52,914 nt of DNA, from NCBI RefSeq assembly GCF_020524165.1, contig NZ_JAIVKU010000010.1, positions 1 through 52,914 of the forward strand, written 5' to 3'. This document shows, in pieces, positions 16,304 to 23,474 of the stretch. This stretch comes from Guptibacillus hwajinpoensis. Its GTDB lineage: Bacteria > Bacillota > Bacilli > Bacillales > Guptibacillaceae. Made by a program: the position numbers and the translations under genes. A model generated the notes under the pieces. It worked only from the letters and a program-made list of their open reading frames with translations. It was not told the origin of the DNA and searched no databases. How positions within the stretch are numbered: position 1 is the first letter of the stretch; each line of letters starts with the position of its first letter.

Positions 16304-17173
16304 ATGAGAAAAAAATTGAGTGTGAAAGCGCCGGCGAAAATCAATTTAGCACTTGATGTGCTTCATAAACGACCTGATGGCTTTCATGAAGTGGAAATGG
16401 TTATGACGAATGTGGATCTGGCGGATCGTCTTGAGTTAACGGAGCTAAGACGAAATGAAATAATAATTGAATCCACCAGTGGCTTTGTTCCAGATGATCA
16501 GAGAAATTTAGCATTTCAAGCGGCAGCCCTATTAAAAAAGAAATTTAACATTCGGCAAGGAATTGCGATAAAGATTGATAAGCAAATTCCTGTAGCTGCT
16601 GGTCTAGCTGGGGGAAGTAGCGATGCGGCCGCAACGTTAAGAGGTCTTAATGAACTTTGGGAATTGGGACTTACTTATGATCAACTTGCTGATATTGGTT
16701 CTGAGATTGGCTCAGACGTAGCGTTTTGCGTATATGGGGGTACAGCACTTGCGAAGGGAAGAGGCGAGATTATACAACCGATTGATGCCCCTCCTCCGTG
16801 CTGGGTTATTCTTGCAAAACCTTCAATAGGGGTATCGACAGCAGAGGTATATCGTCGTCTTCGAACAAATGAAATGAATCATCCTGATGTAAGAGGAATG
16901 ATGCAGGCGATTGAAGAGAAAAATTATGAAGGCATTTGTGACCTACTTGGAAATGTTTTAGAAGATGTGACCTTAAAACTCCATCCAGAAGTGCGTCAAA
17001 TAAAAGAAAAAATGGAAAGTCTAGGGGCGGATGGTGTCCTTATGAGTGGAAGTGGGCCAACTGTCTTTGGTCTTACACGTCATGAATCAAGAATGCAGCG
17101 AATTTATAATGGATTACGAGGCTTTTGTGGTCAAGTTTATGCAGTTCGACTGCTAGGTGAGAAGAACCCTTGA
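16304..17173 (+). CDS. ispE: 4-diphosphocytidyl-2-C-methyl-D-erythritol kinase
   Basis: IspE is the GHMP kinase of the non-mevalonate (MEP) isoprenoid pathway. It has 289 residues, the family length. APAKINLALDV is near residue 6, the ATP loop PVAAGLAGGSSDAAATLRGL near 95, and SGSGPTVFGL near the C terminus. I chose ATG 16304, with AGGTGA six bases upstream and MR-KAPAKIN as in homologues. GTG 16295 is an in-frame alternative. purR follows after 61 bases with its own candidate promoter. Confidence 0.94.
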   Translation: MRKKLSVKAPAKINLALDVLHKRPDGFHEVEMVMTNVDLADRLELTELRRNEIIIESTSGFVPDDQRNLAFQAAALLKKKFNIRQGIAIKIDKQIPVAAGLAGGSSDAAATLRGLNELWELGLTYDQLADIGSEIGSDVAFCVYGGTALAKGRGEIIQPIDAPPPCWVILAKPSIGVSTAEVYRRLRTNEMNHPDVRGMMQAIEEKNYEGICDLLGNVLEDVTLKLHPEVRQIKEKMESLGADGVLMSGSGPTVFGLTRHESRMQRIYNGLRGFCGQVYAVRLLGEKNP

Positions 17174-17199
17174 ATAAATCCGTACATTAGTGATATATT
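17170..17199 (+). promoter_or_regulatory. Candidate sigma-A promoter of purR
   Basis: TTGAAT at 17170-17175, formed partly by the ispE stop codon, and TATATT at 17194-17199 are separated by 18 bases. An AAATCCG/CGGATTT inverted repeat flanks the -10 and ends in a T run just before the purR ribosome site. Confidence 0.6.
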
Positions 17200-17234
17200 A
17201 TGAGTAATTATTCGGATTTTTTGGAGGTTCTTCT

Positions 17235-18089
17235 ATGAAGATGAAACGGAGTTCTCGGCTGGTGGATATGACAAGATATTTGTTAGAGCATCCACACCGC
17301 TTAGTTTCACTAACTTATTTTTCAGAGCGCTATGGCGCAGCTAAATCATCGATTAGCGAAGATTTAGTTATTATTAAAGAGAATTTTGAACAGCAGGGTG
17401 TTGGCTCGTTATTGACGGTTCCAGGTGCAGCTGGGGGCGTTCGCTATATGCCGCTCATTAGCGATGAAGAAGCAGACCGCGTCGTTGGAGAGCTGTGTGA
17501 TTTTCTAGAAAGCCCTGACCGCCTTCTTCCGGGAGGATATTTGTATTTAACCGACATCCTTGGTAATCCGGAGATTATGAATCAAGTCGGACGCCTCTTC
17601 GCATCTGTATTTGCTGATCGTAAAATTGATTGCGTGATGACTGTTGCAACGAAAGGAATCCCCCTTGCGTATGCGGCGGCTAGTCATCTTAACGTACCGG
17701 TAGTCATCGTTAGACGAGATAGCAAGGTAACAGAAGGATCGACGGTAAGCATCAACTATGTATCCGGCTCATCCAAACGCATCCAAACAATGGCGCTTGC
17801 TCGTAGAAGTTTAAAACCTGGCGCGAACGTTTTAATTGTTGACGATTTCATGAAAGCAGGTGGAACGATACAAGGAATGGTGAATCTCCTTGAAGAGTTC
17901 CAGGCTGACGTAGCCGGAATTGGCGTTCTTGTTGAAGCAGAAGGCGAAGGAGAAGAACGACTAGTTGAAGAGTATGTCTCAATGATGAACCTTGGTGGAG
18001 TCGATATGAAAGAGCGTTCGATTCAGGTAGCACCAGGCAATTATAAAGATTTTCTTACGCGATTAACTGAAGGAGTGGAGAACGAATGA
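17235..18089 (+). CDS. purR: Purine operon repressor PurR
   Basis: PurR represses purine synthesis and transport genes and is relieved by PRPP. The 284-residue protein has an N-terminal winged helix (about residues 1-75, with YGAAKSSISEDLVIIKENFE) and a PRTase-like effector domain. Its PRPP loop is VLIVDDFMKAGGTIQ near residue 200. GGAGG precedes ATG 17235; ATG 17241 is possible. The stop overlaps the ridA start (ATGA), and the pair ends at a terminator. Confidence 0.96.
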   Translation: MKMKRSSRLVDMTRYLLEHPHRLVSLTYFSERYGAAKSSISEDLVIIKENFEQQGVGSLLTVPGAAGGVRYMPLISDEEADRVVGELCDFLESPDRLLPGGYLYLTDILGNPEIMNQVGRLFASVFADRKIDCVMTVATKGIPLAYAAASHLNVPVVIVRRDSKVTEGSTVSINYVSGSSKRIQTMALARRSLKPGANVLIVDDFMKAGGTIQGMVNLLEEFQADVAGIGVLVEAEGEGEERLVEEYVSMMNLGGVDMKERSIQVAPGNYKDFLTRLTEGVENE

Positions 18090-18460
18090 AAACTGTCTAC
18101 ACGAAATCAGCACCAGAAGCCATTGGTCCCTATTCACAGGGGATGATCGTTAATAACCTGTTTTACAGCTCAGGCCAAATTCCATTGCGAGCAGATGGTA
18201 CGTTCGTTGATGGGGCAATTGAAGAGCAGACACACCAAGTTTTTTCGAATGTAAAAGCGGTTCTTGAAGCTGCTGGAACATCACTCAATCGCGTTGTAAA
18301 AACCACCGTATATATTAAAGATATGAATCAATTTGGAGCGATTAATGAAATCTATGGTGAGTACTTTGATGCACACAAGCCAGCAAGATCCTGTGTTGAA
18401 GTAGCACGCCTTCCTAAAGATGCTCTTATTGAAATAGAAGTGATTGCCTTAGTTGGTTAA
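18086..18460 (+). CDS. ridA: RidA family enamine/imine deaminase (YabJ)
   Basis: RidA hydrolyses reactive 2-aminoacrylate-type imines formed by PLP enzymes. The 124-residue protein has AIGPYSQGMIVNNLFYSSGQIP at the N terminus and the catalytic Arg in HKPARSCVEVARLPKDALIEIE. AAGGAGTGG in the purR end supplies the ribosome site. Linkage with purR is conserved in Bacillus. Confidence 0.95.
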   Translation: MKTVYTKSAPEAIGPYSQGMIVNNLFYSSGQIPLRADGTFVDGAIEEQTHQVFSNVKAVLEAAGTSLNRVVKTTVYIKDMNQFGAINEIYGEYFDAHKPARSCVEVARLPKDALIEIEVIALVG

Positions 18461-18466
18461 TCAAGT

Positions 18467-18499
18467 AGACGTACTCATTCACTGAGTGCGTCTTTTTTT
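18467..18499 (+). terminator. Terminator after ridA
   Basis: AGACGTACTC pairs with GAGTGCGTCT (loop ATTCACT) followed by TTTTTT. Confidence 0.92.
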
Positions 18500-18592
18500 A
18501 TATTCATTGTTTAAATTCTTCATTTTGTGTCGAACATGGATTTTGTGAACGGTTAACATCAAATTTTTATAACATTTTTTATATTTAGAAGA

Positions 18593-18617
18593 AGGAATTA
18601 TTGACTATAAGTTGAAT
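18593..18617 (+). promoter_or_regulatory. Sigma-H promoter of spoVG
   Basis: AGGAATT at 18593-18599 and GAAT at 18614-18617 are separated by 14 bases, the spacing I recall for B. subtilis spoVG. The 50 bases upstream are almost pure A/T, which suits AbrB binding, and a Spo0A-like TGTCGAA sits at 18528-18534. Confidence 0.82.
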
Positions 18618-18662
18618 AGTGCATATATGCTCTAATTAATGGAAAAAGGTGGTGCACTCGAG

Positions 18663-18953
18663 TTGGAAATTACAGATGTTCGCCTACGTCGTGTGAATAC
18701 GGAAGGACGCATGCGCGCAATCGCTTCCATCACAATGGATCATGAATTCGTCGTTCATGATATCCGTGTTATTGATGGGAATAACGGCATGTTTGTAGCG
18801 ATGCCAAGCAAAAGAACTCCGGATGGAGAGTTTCGCGATATCGCTCATCCAATTTCCTCGAATACAAGGGAAAAGATTCAAACAGCTGTTTTGGCTGAAT
18901 ACCATCGTGTTGGTGAAATGGAAGCTGCTTATGAGGAAGCTGGCGCTTCTTGA
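18663..18953 (+). CDS. spoVG: RNA-binding regulator SpoVG
   Basis: SpoVG is a small regulator that affects septation, cortex and, in other Firmicutes, virulence through nucleic-acid binding. The 96-residue protein is highly conserved: ITDVRLRRVNTEGRMRAIASIT, then HDIRVIDGNNGMFVAMPSKR. I start at TTG 18663 because AAAGGTGGTG lies eight bases upstream and the homologue begins M-E-x-TDVRL. An upstream in-frame ATG at 18639 would place the ribosome site inside the gene. It has a sigma-H promoter and its own terminator. Confidence 0.95.
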   Translation: MEITDVRLRRVNTEGRMRAIASITMDHEFVVHDIRVIDGNNGMFVAMPSKRTPDGEFRDIAHPISSNTREKIQTAVLAEYHRVGEMEAAYEEAGAS

Positions 18954-18958
18954 TTGAG

Positions 18959-18990
18959 AAAAGCCTGGTCAAATGACCGGGCTTTTTTTT
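18959..18990 (+). terminator. Terminator after spoVG
   Basis: AAAAGCCTGGTC pairs with GACCGGGCTTTT around AAAT, with T run. Confidence 0.93.
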
Positions 18991-19081
18991 GGTTTTGCAA
19001 CTGGATAGGAGAATTATGAATGAAATGTTCACCAACCTATCTTTTCCAGCTTCATATGTTGCGTCGATTTTAGGAACTTCC

Positions 19082-19110
19082 TTGAAAATGAGGGGTTTTT
19101 GAGATATAGT
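19082..19110 (+). promoter_or_regulatory. Sigma-A promoter of glmU
   Basis: TTGAAA at 19082-19087 and TATAGT at 19105-19110 with a 17-base spacer, 40 bases before the glmU ATG. Confidence 0.78.
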
Positions 19111-19149
19111 CAAAGTGGAAAAATAGGATGCGATGGAGGAACCATATAC

Positions 19150-20517
19150 ATGAATAGATTTGCAGTTGTATTAGCAGCAGGTCAAGGAACAAGGATGAAA
19201 TCAAAGCTTTATAAAGTACTGCATCCCGTTTGTGGGAAGCCTATGGTTGAACACGTTGTGGATCAGCTTGAGGAACTTAAGCTTGAGAACATTGTCACTG
19301 TTGTCGGTCATGGTGCTGAGAAAGTTCGTGATCAGCTTGGTAACCGAGTCAATTATGTCCTCCAAGAAGAACAATTAGGAACGGCGCATGCTGTCATGCA
19401 GACTCAAGGTACACTAGCGAATAACGAAGGCGTAACGCTTGTTGTTTGTGGGGATACTCCTCTTATCACAAAGGAAACAATGGATGCCCTTTTAACATAT
19501 CATGAAGAGAAGGGTGCAAAAGCGACGATCTTAACGGCTGACGCTGACAATCCATTTGGTTATGGTCGGATTATTCGTGACGGAAATGGAAGTGTTCAGC
19601 GCATTGTTGAACAAAAAGATGCAAATGACGATGAACAGCAAGTGACAGAAATAAATACAGGTACATACTGTTTTGATAACAAAACTCTTTTTGAAACGCT
19701 TCAGTTAGTTAAAAATGAAAATGCTCAAGGAGAATATTATTTACCGGATGTTGTTGAAATTCTTCAAAAACAAGGTGAAATTGTAGCTGCTTATCAAACA
19801 GAAGATTTTGATGAAACGATGGGAGTAAACGATCGTGTAGCGCTTTCTAAAGCAGAAGGTGCTATGAAAAAGCGCATTAACGAGAAACATATGCGTAACG
19901 GTGTAACGCTCATTGATCCTGAAGCCACATACATTGGTCCAGATGCTGTGATTGGGCAAGACACCGTCATTTATCCTGGAACGACTATTAGTGGCACAAC
20001 GACCATTGGTGAGGAAGCTAAAATCGGACCCAATACTGAAATCAAAGATAGTAAAGTTGGCAGTATGACTGTTGTGAAACAATCGGTTATTCATGATAGC
20101 GAAGTAGGAAATGCTGTGAATATTGGACCGTTTGCTCATATTCGACCTGCCTCACAAATTGGTGATGAAGTGAAAATCGGAAACTTCGTTGAAGTCAAGA
20201 AAGCCGTTATGGGTAATGGGAGTAAAGCATCCCACTTGAGCTATGTTGGTGATGCTGAAATCGGAAAAGATGTGAATCTTGGCTGTGGTTCCATTACTGT
20301 CAATTATGATGGTCAGAAAAAGTACTTAACGAAAGTTGAAGATGGAGCTTTCATTGGTTGTAATGTGAATTTGATCGCACCTGTAACGGTTGGAAAAGGC
20401 GCCACTGTAGCGGCCGGATCTACGATTACGGATGATGTTCCTGAACAGGCTCTATCAATTGCTCGCTCTCGTCAAACGAATAAAGAAGATTACGTAACAA
20501 AAAAGAAGGATAACTGA
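19150..20517 (+). CDS. glmU: Bifunctional UDP-GlcNAc pyrophosphorylase / glucosamine-1-P acetyltransferase
   Basis: GlmU makes UDP-GlcNAc for peptidoglycan and wall polymers. It has 455 residues. An N-terminal Rossmann uridyltransferase carries LAAGQGTRMKSKLYKVLHP, with GTAHAVMQT near residue 80. A C-terminal left-handed beta helix of hexapeptide repeats (from about 250) carries the acetyltransferase site, with KASHLSYVGDAEIG and NYDGQKK. ATG 19150 follows GATGGAGG and starts M-RFAVVLAAG as in homologues. Confidence 0.97.
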   Translation: MNRFAVVLAAGQGTRMKSKLYKVLHPVCGKPMVEHVVDQLEELKLENIVTVVGHGAEKVRDQLGNRVNYVLQEEQLGTAHAVMQTQGTLANNEGVTLVVCGDTPLITKETMDALLTYHEEKGAKATILTADADNPFGYGRIIRDGNGSVQRIVEQKDANDDEQQVTEINTGTYCFDNKTLFETLQLVKNENAQGEYYLPDVVEILQKQGEIVAAYQTEDFDETMGVNDRVALSKAEGAMKKRINEKHMRNGVTLIDPEATYIGPDAVIGQDTVIYPGTTISGTTTIGEEAKIGPNTEIKDSKVGSMTVVKQSVIHDSEVGNAVNIGPFAHIRPASQIGDEVKIGNFVEVKKAVMGNGSKASHLSYVGDAEIGKDVNLGCGSITVNYDGQKKYLTKVEDGAFIGCNVNLIAPVTVGKGATVAAGSTITDDVPEQALSIARSRQTNKEDYVTKKKDN

Positions 20518-20623
20518 TTTTTCAAAGGATAAGAAGGTATGAAAATTGTGACGTTTCTCCAGTTTTAAGGAGAAGATAAGACGATTGTGCTTTTCTTATT
20601 AATAAATGGAGGGGTACCGGCCG

Positions 20624-21574
20624 ATGGCTAATTATTTAGATCCAAACTTGAAGGTGTTTAGTTTAAATTCAAATCCTGATCTTGCTGAAGAGATTGTAGA
20701 ACATATTGGTGTTCCAATGGGTAAATGTTCTGTTGTACGTTTTAGTGATGGAGAAATCCAAATTAACATTGAAGAAAGTATCCGTGGCTGCGATGTGTAT
20801 GTAATTCAATCAACATGTGCTCCTGTTAATGAAAATATTATGGAGCTTCTTATTATGATTGACGCATTAAAGAGGGCTTCTGCTAAAACAATCAACATTG
20901 TTCTACCATATTATGGATACGCTCGTCAGGATCGTAAAGCAAGATCTCGTGAACCGATTACGGCGAAGTTGGTAGCTAACCTTCTTGAAGTAGCTGGCGT
21001 TACTCGTCTTATTACGCTTGATCTACACGCATCTCAGATTCAAGGTTTCTTTGATATTCCAGTGGACCAGTTAATGGGTGTTCCAACACTTGCGAAACAT
21101 TTTGAAGAAAAGAATCTTGAGGATATTGTCGTAGTATCACCAGACCACGGTGGTGTAACCCGTGCTCGTAAGCTTGCTGAGCGCCTCAAAGCACCAATTG
21201 CGATTATTGATAAACGTCGCCCGCGTCCTAACGTGGCTGAAGTGATGAATATTGTTGGTAACATCGAAGGCAAAACAGCGATTATTATTGACGATATCAT
21301 TGATACGGCCGGTACGATTACGCTAGCAGCCAACGCGCTTATTGAGAATGGAGCAAAAGAAGTGTTCGCTTGCTGTACGCACCCTGTGTTATCAGGTCCT
21401 GCAATCGAACGGATTGATGATTCTAAAATTAAAGAACTTGCTATTACAAACACAATTCCGCTTCCAAATGAGAAGCAAATTGATAAAATCACACAGCTTT
21501 CTGTAGCCCCTCTTCTAGGAGAAGCAATCATCCGTGTTCATGAGCAGCTTTCGGTAAGTAAATTATTTGATTAA
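20624..21574 (+). CDS. prs: Ribose-phosphate pyrophosphokinase
   Basis: Prs makes PRPP from ribose-5-phosphate and ATP, feeding purines, pyrimidines, His and Trp. The 316-residue protein has RFSDGEIQINIEES, YYGYARQDRKARSREPI, VVSPDHGGVTRARKLAERL and the PRPP-binding IIIDDIIDTAGT near residue 220. ATG 20624 lies after GGAGGGG. An in-frame ATG at 20606 overlaps that site and is rejected. Two small inverted repeats (TTTCTCC/GGAGAA near 20554-20574 and GATAAG/CTTATT) lie in the leader. PRPP from Prs is the effector of PurR, encoded upstream. Confidence 0.97.
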   Translation: MANYLDPNLKVFSLNSNPDLAEEIVEHIGVPMGKCSVVRFSDGEIQINIEESIRGCDVYVIQSTCAPVNENIMELLIMIDALKRASAKTINIVLPYYGYARQDRKARSREPITAKLVANLLEVAGVTRLITLDLHASQIQGFFDIPVDQLMGVPTLAKHFEEKNLEDIVVVSPDHGGVTRARKLAERLKAPIAIIDKRRPRPNVAEVMNIVGNIEGKTAIIIDDIIDTAGTITLAANALIENGAKEVFACCTHPVLSGPAIERIDDSKIKELAITNTIPLPNEKQIDKITQLSVAPLLGEAIIRVHEQLSVSKLFD

Positions 21575-21583
21575 ATGAAATAC

Positions 21584-21609
21584 GTTTATTGCCGCCTGAT
21601 TATGGGTAT
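21584..21609 (+). promoter_or_regulatory. Sigma-B promoter of ctc
   Basis: GTTTAT at 21584-21589 and GGGTAT at 21604-21609 are separated by 14 bases. The B. subtilis ctc promoter, a classical sigma-B promoter, has the same layout (GTTTAA-N14-GGGTAT), and even the flanking TTAT is shared. The predicted start is near 21617. Confidence 0.85.
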
Positions 21610-21638
21610 TCATAATAGTAGAGTAAAACCTAATCAGG
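21595..21638 (+). promoter_or_regulatory. Inverted repeat spanning the ctc promoter and ribosome site
   Basis: CCTGATTA at 21595-21602 is a perfect inverted copy of TAATCAGG at 21631-21638, which abuts and partly covers the ctc Shine-Dalgarno (AGGAAGGTGAT). The left arm lies upstream of the sigma-B start, so only RNA reading through from prs could form the hairpin. Confidence 0.55.
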
Positions 21639-21651
21639 AAGGTGATTAATA

Positions 21652-22302
21652 ATGGCAGCAACATTGAAAGCATTAGATCGTAATACAACAAAAAGAAGCG
21701 AACTAAGAACACTGCGTGAAACTGAAGAAGGTCTTCCAGCCGTTCTTTATGGTAAAGACCGCAAAAGCGCACCGGTACAGGTTGACGCTCTTGAGTTCAT
21801 TAAGGTATATCGTCAGGTCGGAAAAAATGGCGTTATTGAATTGAACTTCGAAGGACAGGGTACATATCCTGTTATGGTATATGACATGCAAGTTGACCCA
21901 ATTAAAAATCATGTACTTCACGTTGACTTCTATTCTGTTGACCTTAACAAGGAAGTTGAAGCGGAAGTTCCGGTTCACTTAACGGGTGAAGCTGCAGGAA
22001 GTAAAGAAGGCGGCGTTGTTCAACAAATGCTTCATGAAATTCTTGTGAAAGCTAAGCCGAATGACTTCCCAGACAGCATTGACGTTGATATTTCAGAACT
22101 TAACATTGGTGACGCTGTTCAAGCGGGCGATCTTCCAAAAGGTGATAAATACGAAATCCTTCTGGATGCTGAAGAGCCAATTGCTTCCATCGTACCTCCA
22201 ACCGAAGAACCTGCTGAAGACGAAGAAGAAGCTGATGAAGTGGCAGAAGAGCCACCAGCAGAGCAAGAAGAAACTGGAGACGAAACAACAAAAACCGAAT
22301 AA
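21652..22302 (+). CDS. rplY: 50S ribosomal protein L25 / general stress protein Ctc
   Basis: Ctc is an L25-family protein that binds 5S rRNA and is induced by sigma-B stress. The 216-residue protein is the long TL5-type form: an N-terminal L25 domain (about 1-90, with LKALDRNTTKRSELRTLRE), a C-terminal TL5 beta domain (about 95-180) and a very acidic tail rich in Glu and Asp (from about 185). AGGAAGGTGAT precedes the ATG. It follows prs after 77 bases with a sigma-B promoter of its own. Confidence 0.95.
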   Translation: MAATLKALDRNTTKRSELRTLRETEEGLPAVLYGKDRKSAPVQVDALEFIKVYRQVGKNGVIELNFEGQGTYPVMVYDMQVDPIKNHVLHVDFYSVDLNKEVEAEVPVHLTGEAAGSKEGGVVQQMLHEILVKAKPNDFPDSIDVDISELNIGDAVQAGDLPKGDKYEILLDAEEPIASIVPPTEEPAEDEEEADEVAEEPPAEQEETGDETTKTE

Positions 22303-22310
22303 ACTTCAGG

Positions 22311-22340
22311 GACGTAACCGAACGGGTTACGTCTTTTTTT
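22311..22340 (+). terminator. Terminator after ctc
   Basis: A perfect 9-bp stem GACGTAACC/GGTTACGTC (loop GAACG) and a run of seven T. Confidence 0.94.
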
Positions 22341-22423
22341 CAAGATAAAGAGACTACAGGTGAATAAGTACACGTTTTTTTGATACGATAGAAGAAAAGC
22401 AATGAAAGGTAGGGCGTCAGCCG

Positions 22424-22981
22424 TTGAAATTAATTGTTGGCCTTGGTAATCCGGGGAAGAAATTCGATAATACAAGACATAATGTAGGGTTTATGGCAAT
22501 TGACCAGCTTGCAAAAGAGATGGGGATTGCGTTAGATCAAAAGAAGTTTCAAGGTATTTACGGTAAAGGAGTGGTGAATGGAGAATCTGTTTATCTTCTG
22601 AAACCTCAAACCTTTATGAACTTATCAGGAGAATCAGTGCGTCCTTTGATGGAGTATTTTAATATTGATGTGGAGGATTTGCTCGTCATTTATGATGATC
22701 TGGATCTTCCGACTGGTAAAGTGCGAATTCGTCAAAAAGGTAGCGCTGGCGGACACAATGGAATGAAGTCGATTATCACTCACCTTCATACTCAGGAATT
22801 TAAGAGAGTAAGAATCGGGATTGATCGGTCAGCACGCCAGACGGTAATTGACTACGTGTTAAAGCCTTTTTCAAAAGAAGAAGCAGAGCCGATTCAGCTT
22901 GCTATCGAACAGACAGTAAAAGCTTGTGAAGCGTGGACAACATCATCTTTTCCAGAAGTGATGAATCAGTATAACGCTTGA
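22424..22981 (+). CDS. pth: Peptidyl-tRNA hydrolase
   Basis: Pth recycles peptidyl-tRNAs released from stalled ribosomes. The 185-residue protein has LIVGLGNPGKKFDNTRHNVGF with the catalytic His, LLKPQTFMNLSG, DDLDLPTGKVRIRQKGSAGGHNGMKSI and a basic C-terminal helix. The start is TTG 22424; the ribosome site (AAAGGTAGGG) is a little far. Its stop codon forms part of the -35 of the fin promoter. Confidence 0.95.
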   Translation: MKLIVGLGNPGKKFDNTRHNVGFMAIDQLAKEMGIALDQKKFQGIYGKGVVNGESVYLLKPQTFMNLSGESVRPLMEYFNIDVEDLLVIYDDLDLPTGKVRIRQKGSAGGHNGMKSIITHLHTQEFKRVRIGIDRSARQTVIDYVLKPFSKEEAEPIQLAIEQTVKACEAWTTSSFPEVMNQYNA

Positions 22982-23009
22982 ATATCCTCTCATTCTCCCG
23001 TCCATACTA
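22979..23009 (+). promoter_or_regulatory. Forespore (sigma-G/sigma-F type) promoter of fin
   Basis: TGAATA at 22979-22984 and CATACTA at 23003-23009 match the sigma-G consensus exactly with an 18-base spacer. The predicted start is about 25 bases before fin. B. subtilis fin is read by sigma-F and sigma-G. Confidence 0.8.
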
Positions 23010-23038
23010 GTAAAAGATAAGGGACAGGGAGGATTCTT

Positions 23039-23269
23039 ATGGATATTCATTACGTATGTCGTCACTGTGGAACGGAGATTGGAAGATTGTCACAACAAAA
23101 CCACACAGCAGACGAACTAGGATTTCAACAGCTCACTGAGAAGGAGCGCCAGGCGATGGTTCATTATCATCATGATGGAACAATTGAAGTGAAAGCCATT
23201 TGTGAAGATTGTCATGAAGCCATGGAACGAACGCCATCTTTTCATGAGCTTGATACATTTATTCAGTAA
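23039..23269 (+). CDS. fin: Anti-sigma-F factor Fin
   Basis: Fin (YabK) helps the switch from sigma-F to sigma-G by binding sigma-F. The 76-residue protein has two zinc knuckles, CRHCG at residues 7-11 and CEDC near 58. Between them is a His-rich MVHYHHDG. AGGGAGG precedes the ATG. The pth-fin-mfd order is conserved in Bacillus. Confidence 0.93.
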   Translation: MDIHYVCRHCGTEIGRLSQQNHTADELGFQQLTEKERQAMVHYHHDGTIEVKAICEDCHEAMERTPSFHELDTFIQ

Positions 23270-23271
23270 GA

Positions 23272-23300
23272 AGCTTTGGGAGTGCGTCCAAAGCATTTTT
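23272..23300 (+). terminator. Terminator after fin
   Basis: GCTTTGG pairs with CCAAAGC (loop GAGTGCGT) followed by ATTTTT. Confidence 0.8.
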
Positions 23301-23474
23301 GCGTTAAAAAAGGAACCGACCGATTTATAGAAAAATAGGATTTAGAGAAGGGTAGCTTCTGTAACGCGTCCGTTATGAACCTCCATCGTTTTAATTGTAA
23401 AACGGTGCTAGTGTTTTCAGACGTTGTACGACACGCTTGCACTTTTCATAGTGAGAGGGGAGAATAACTTACCG

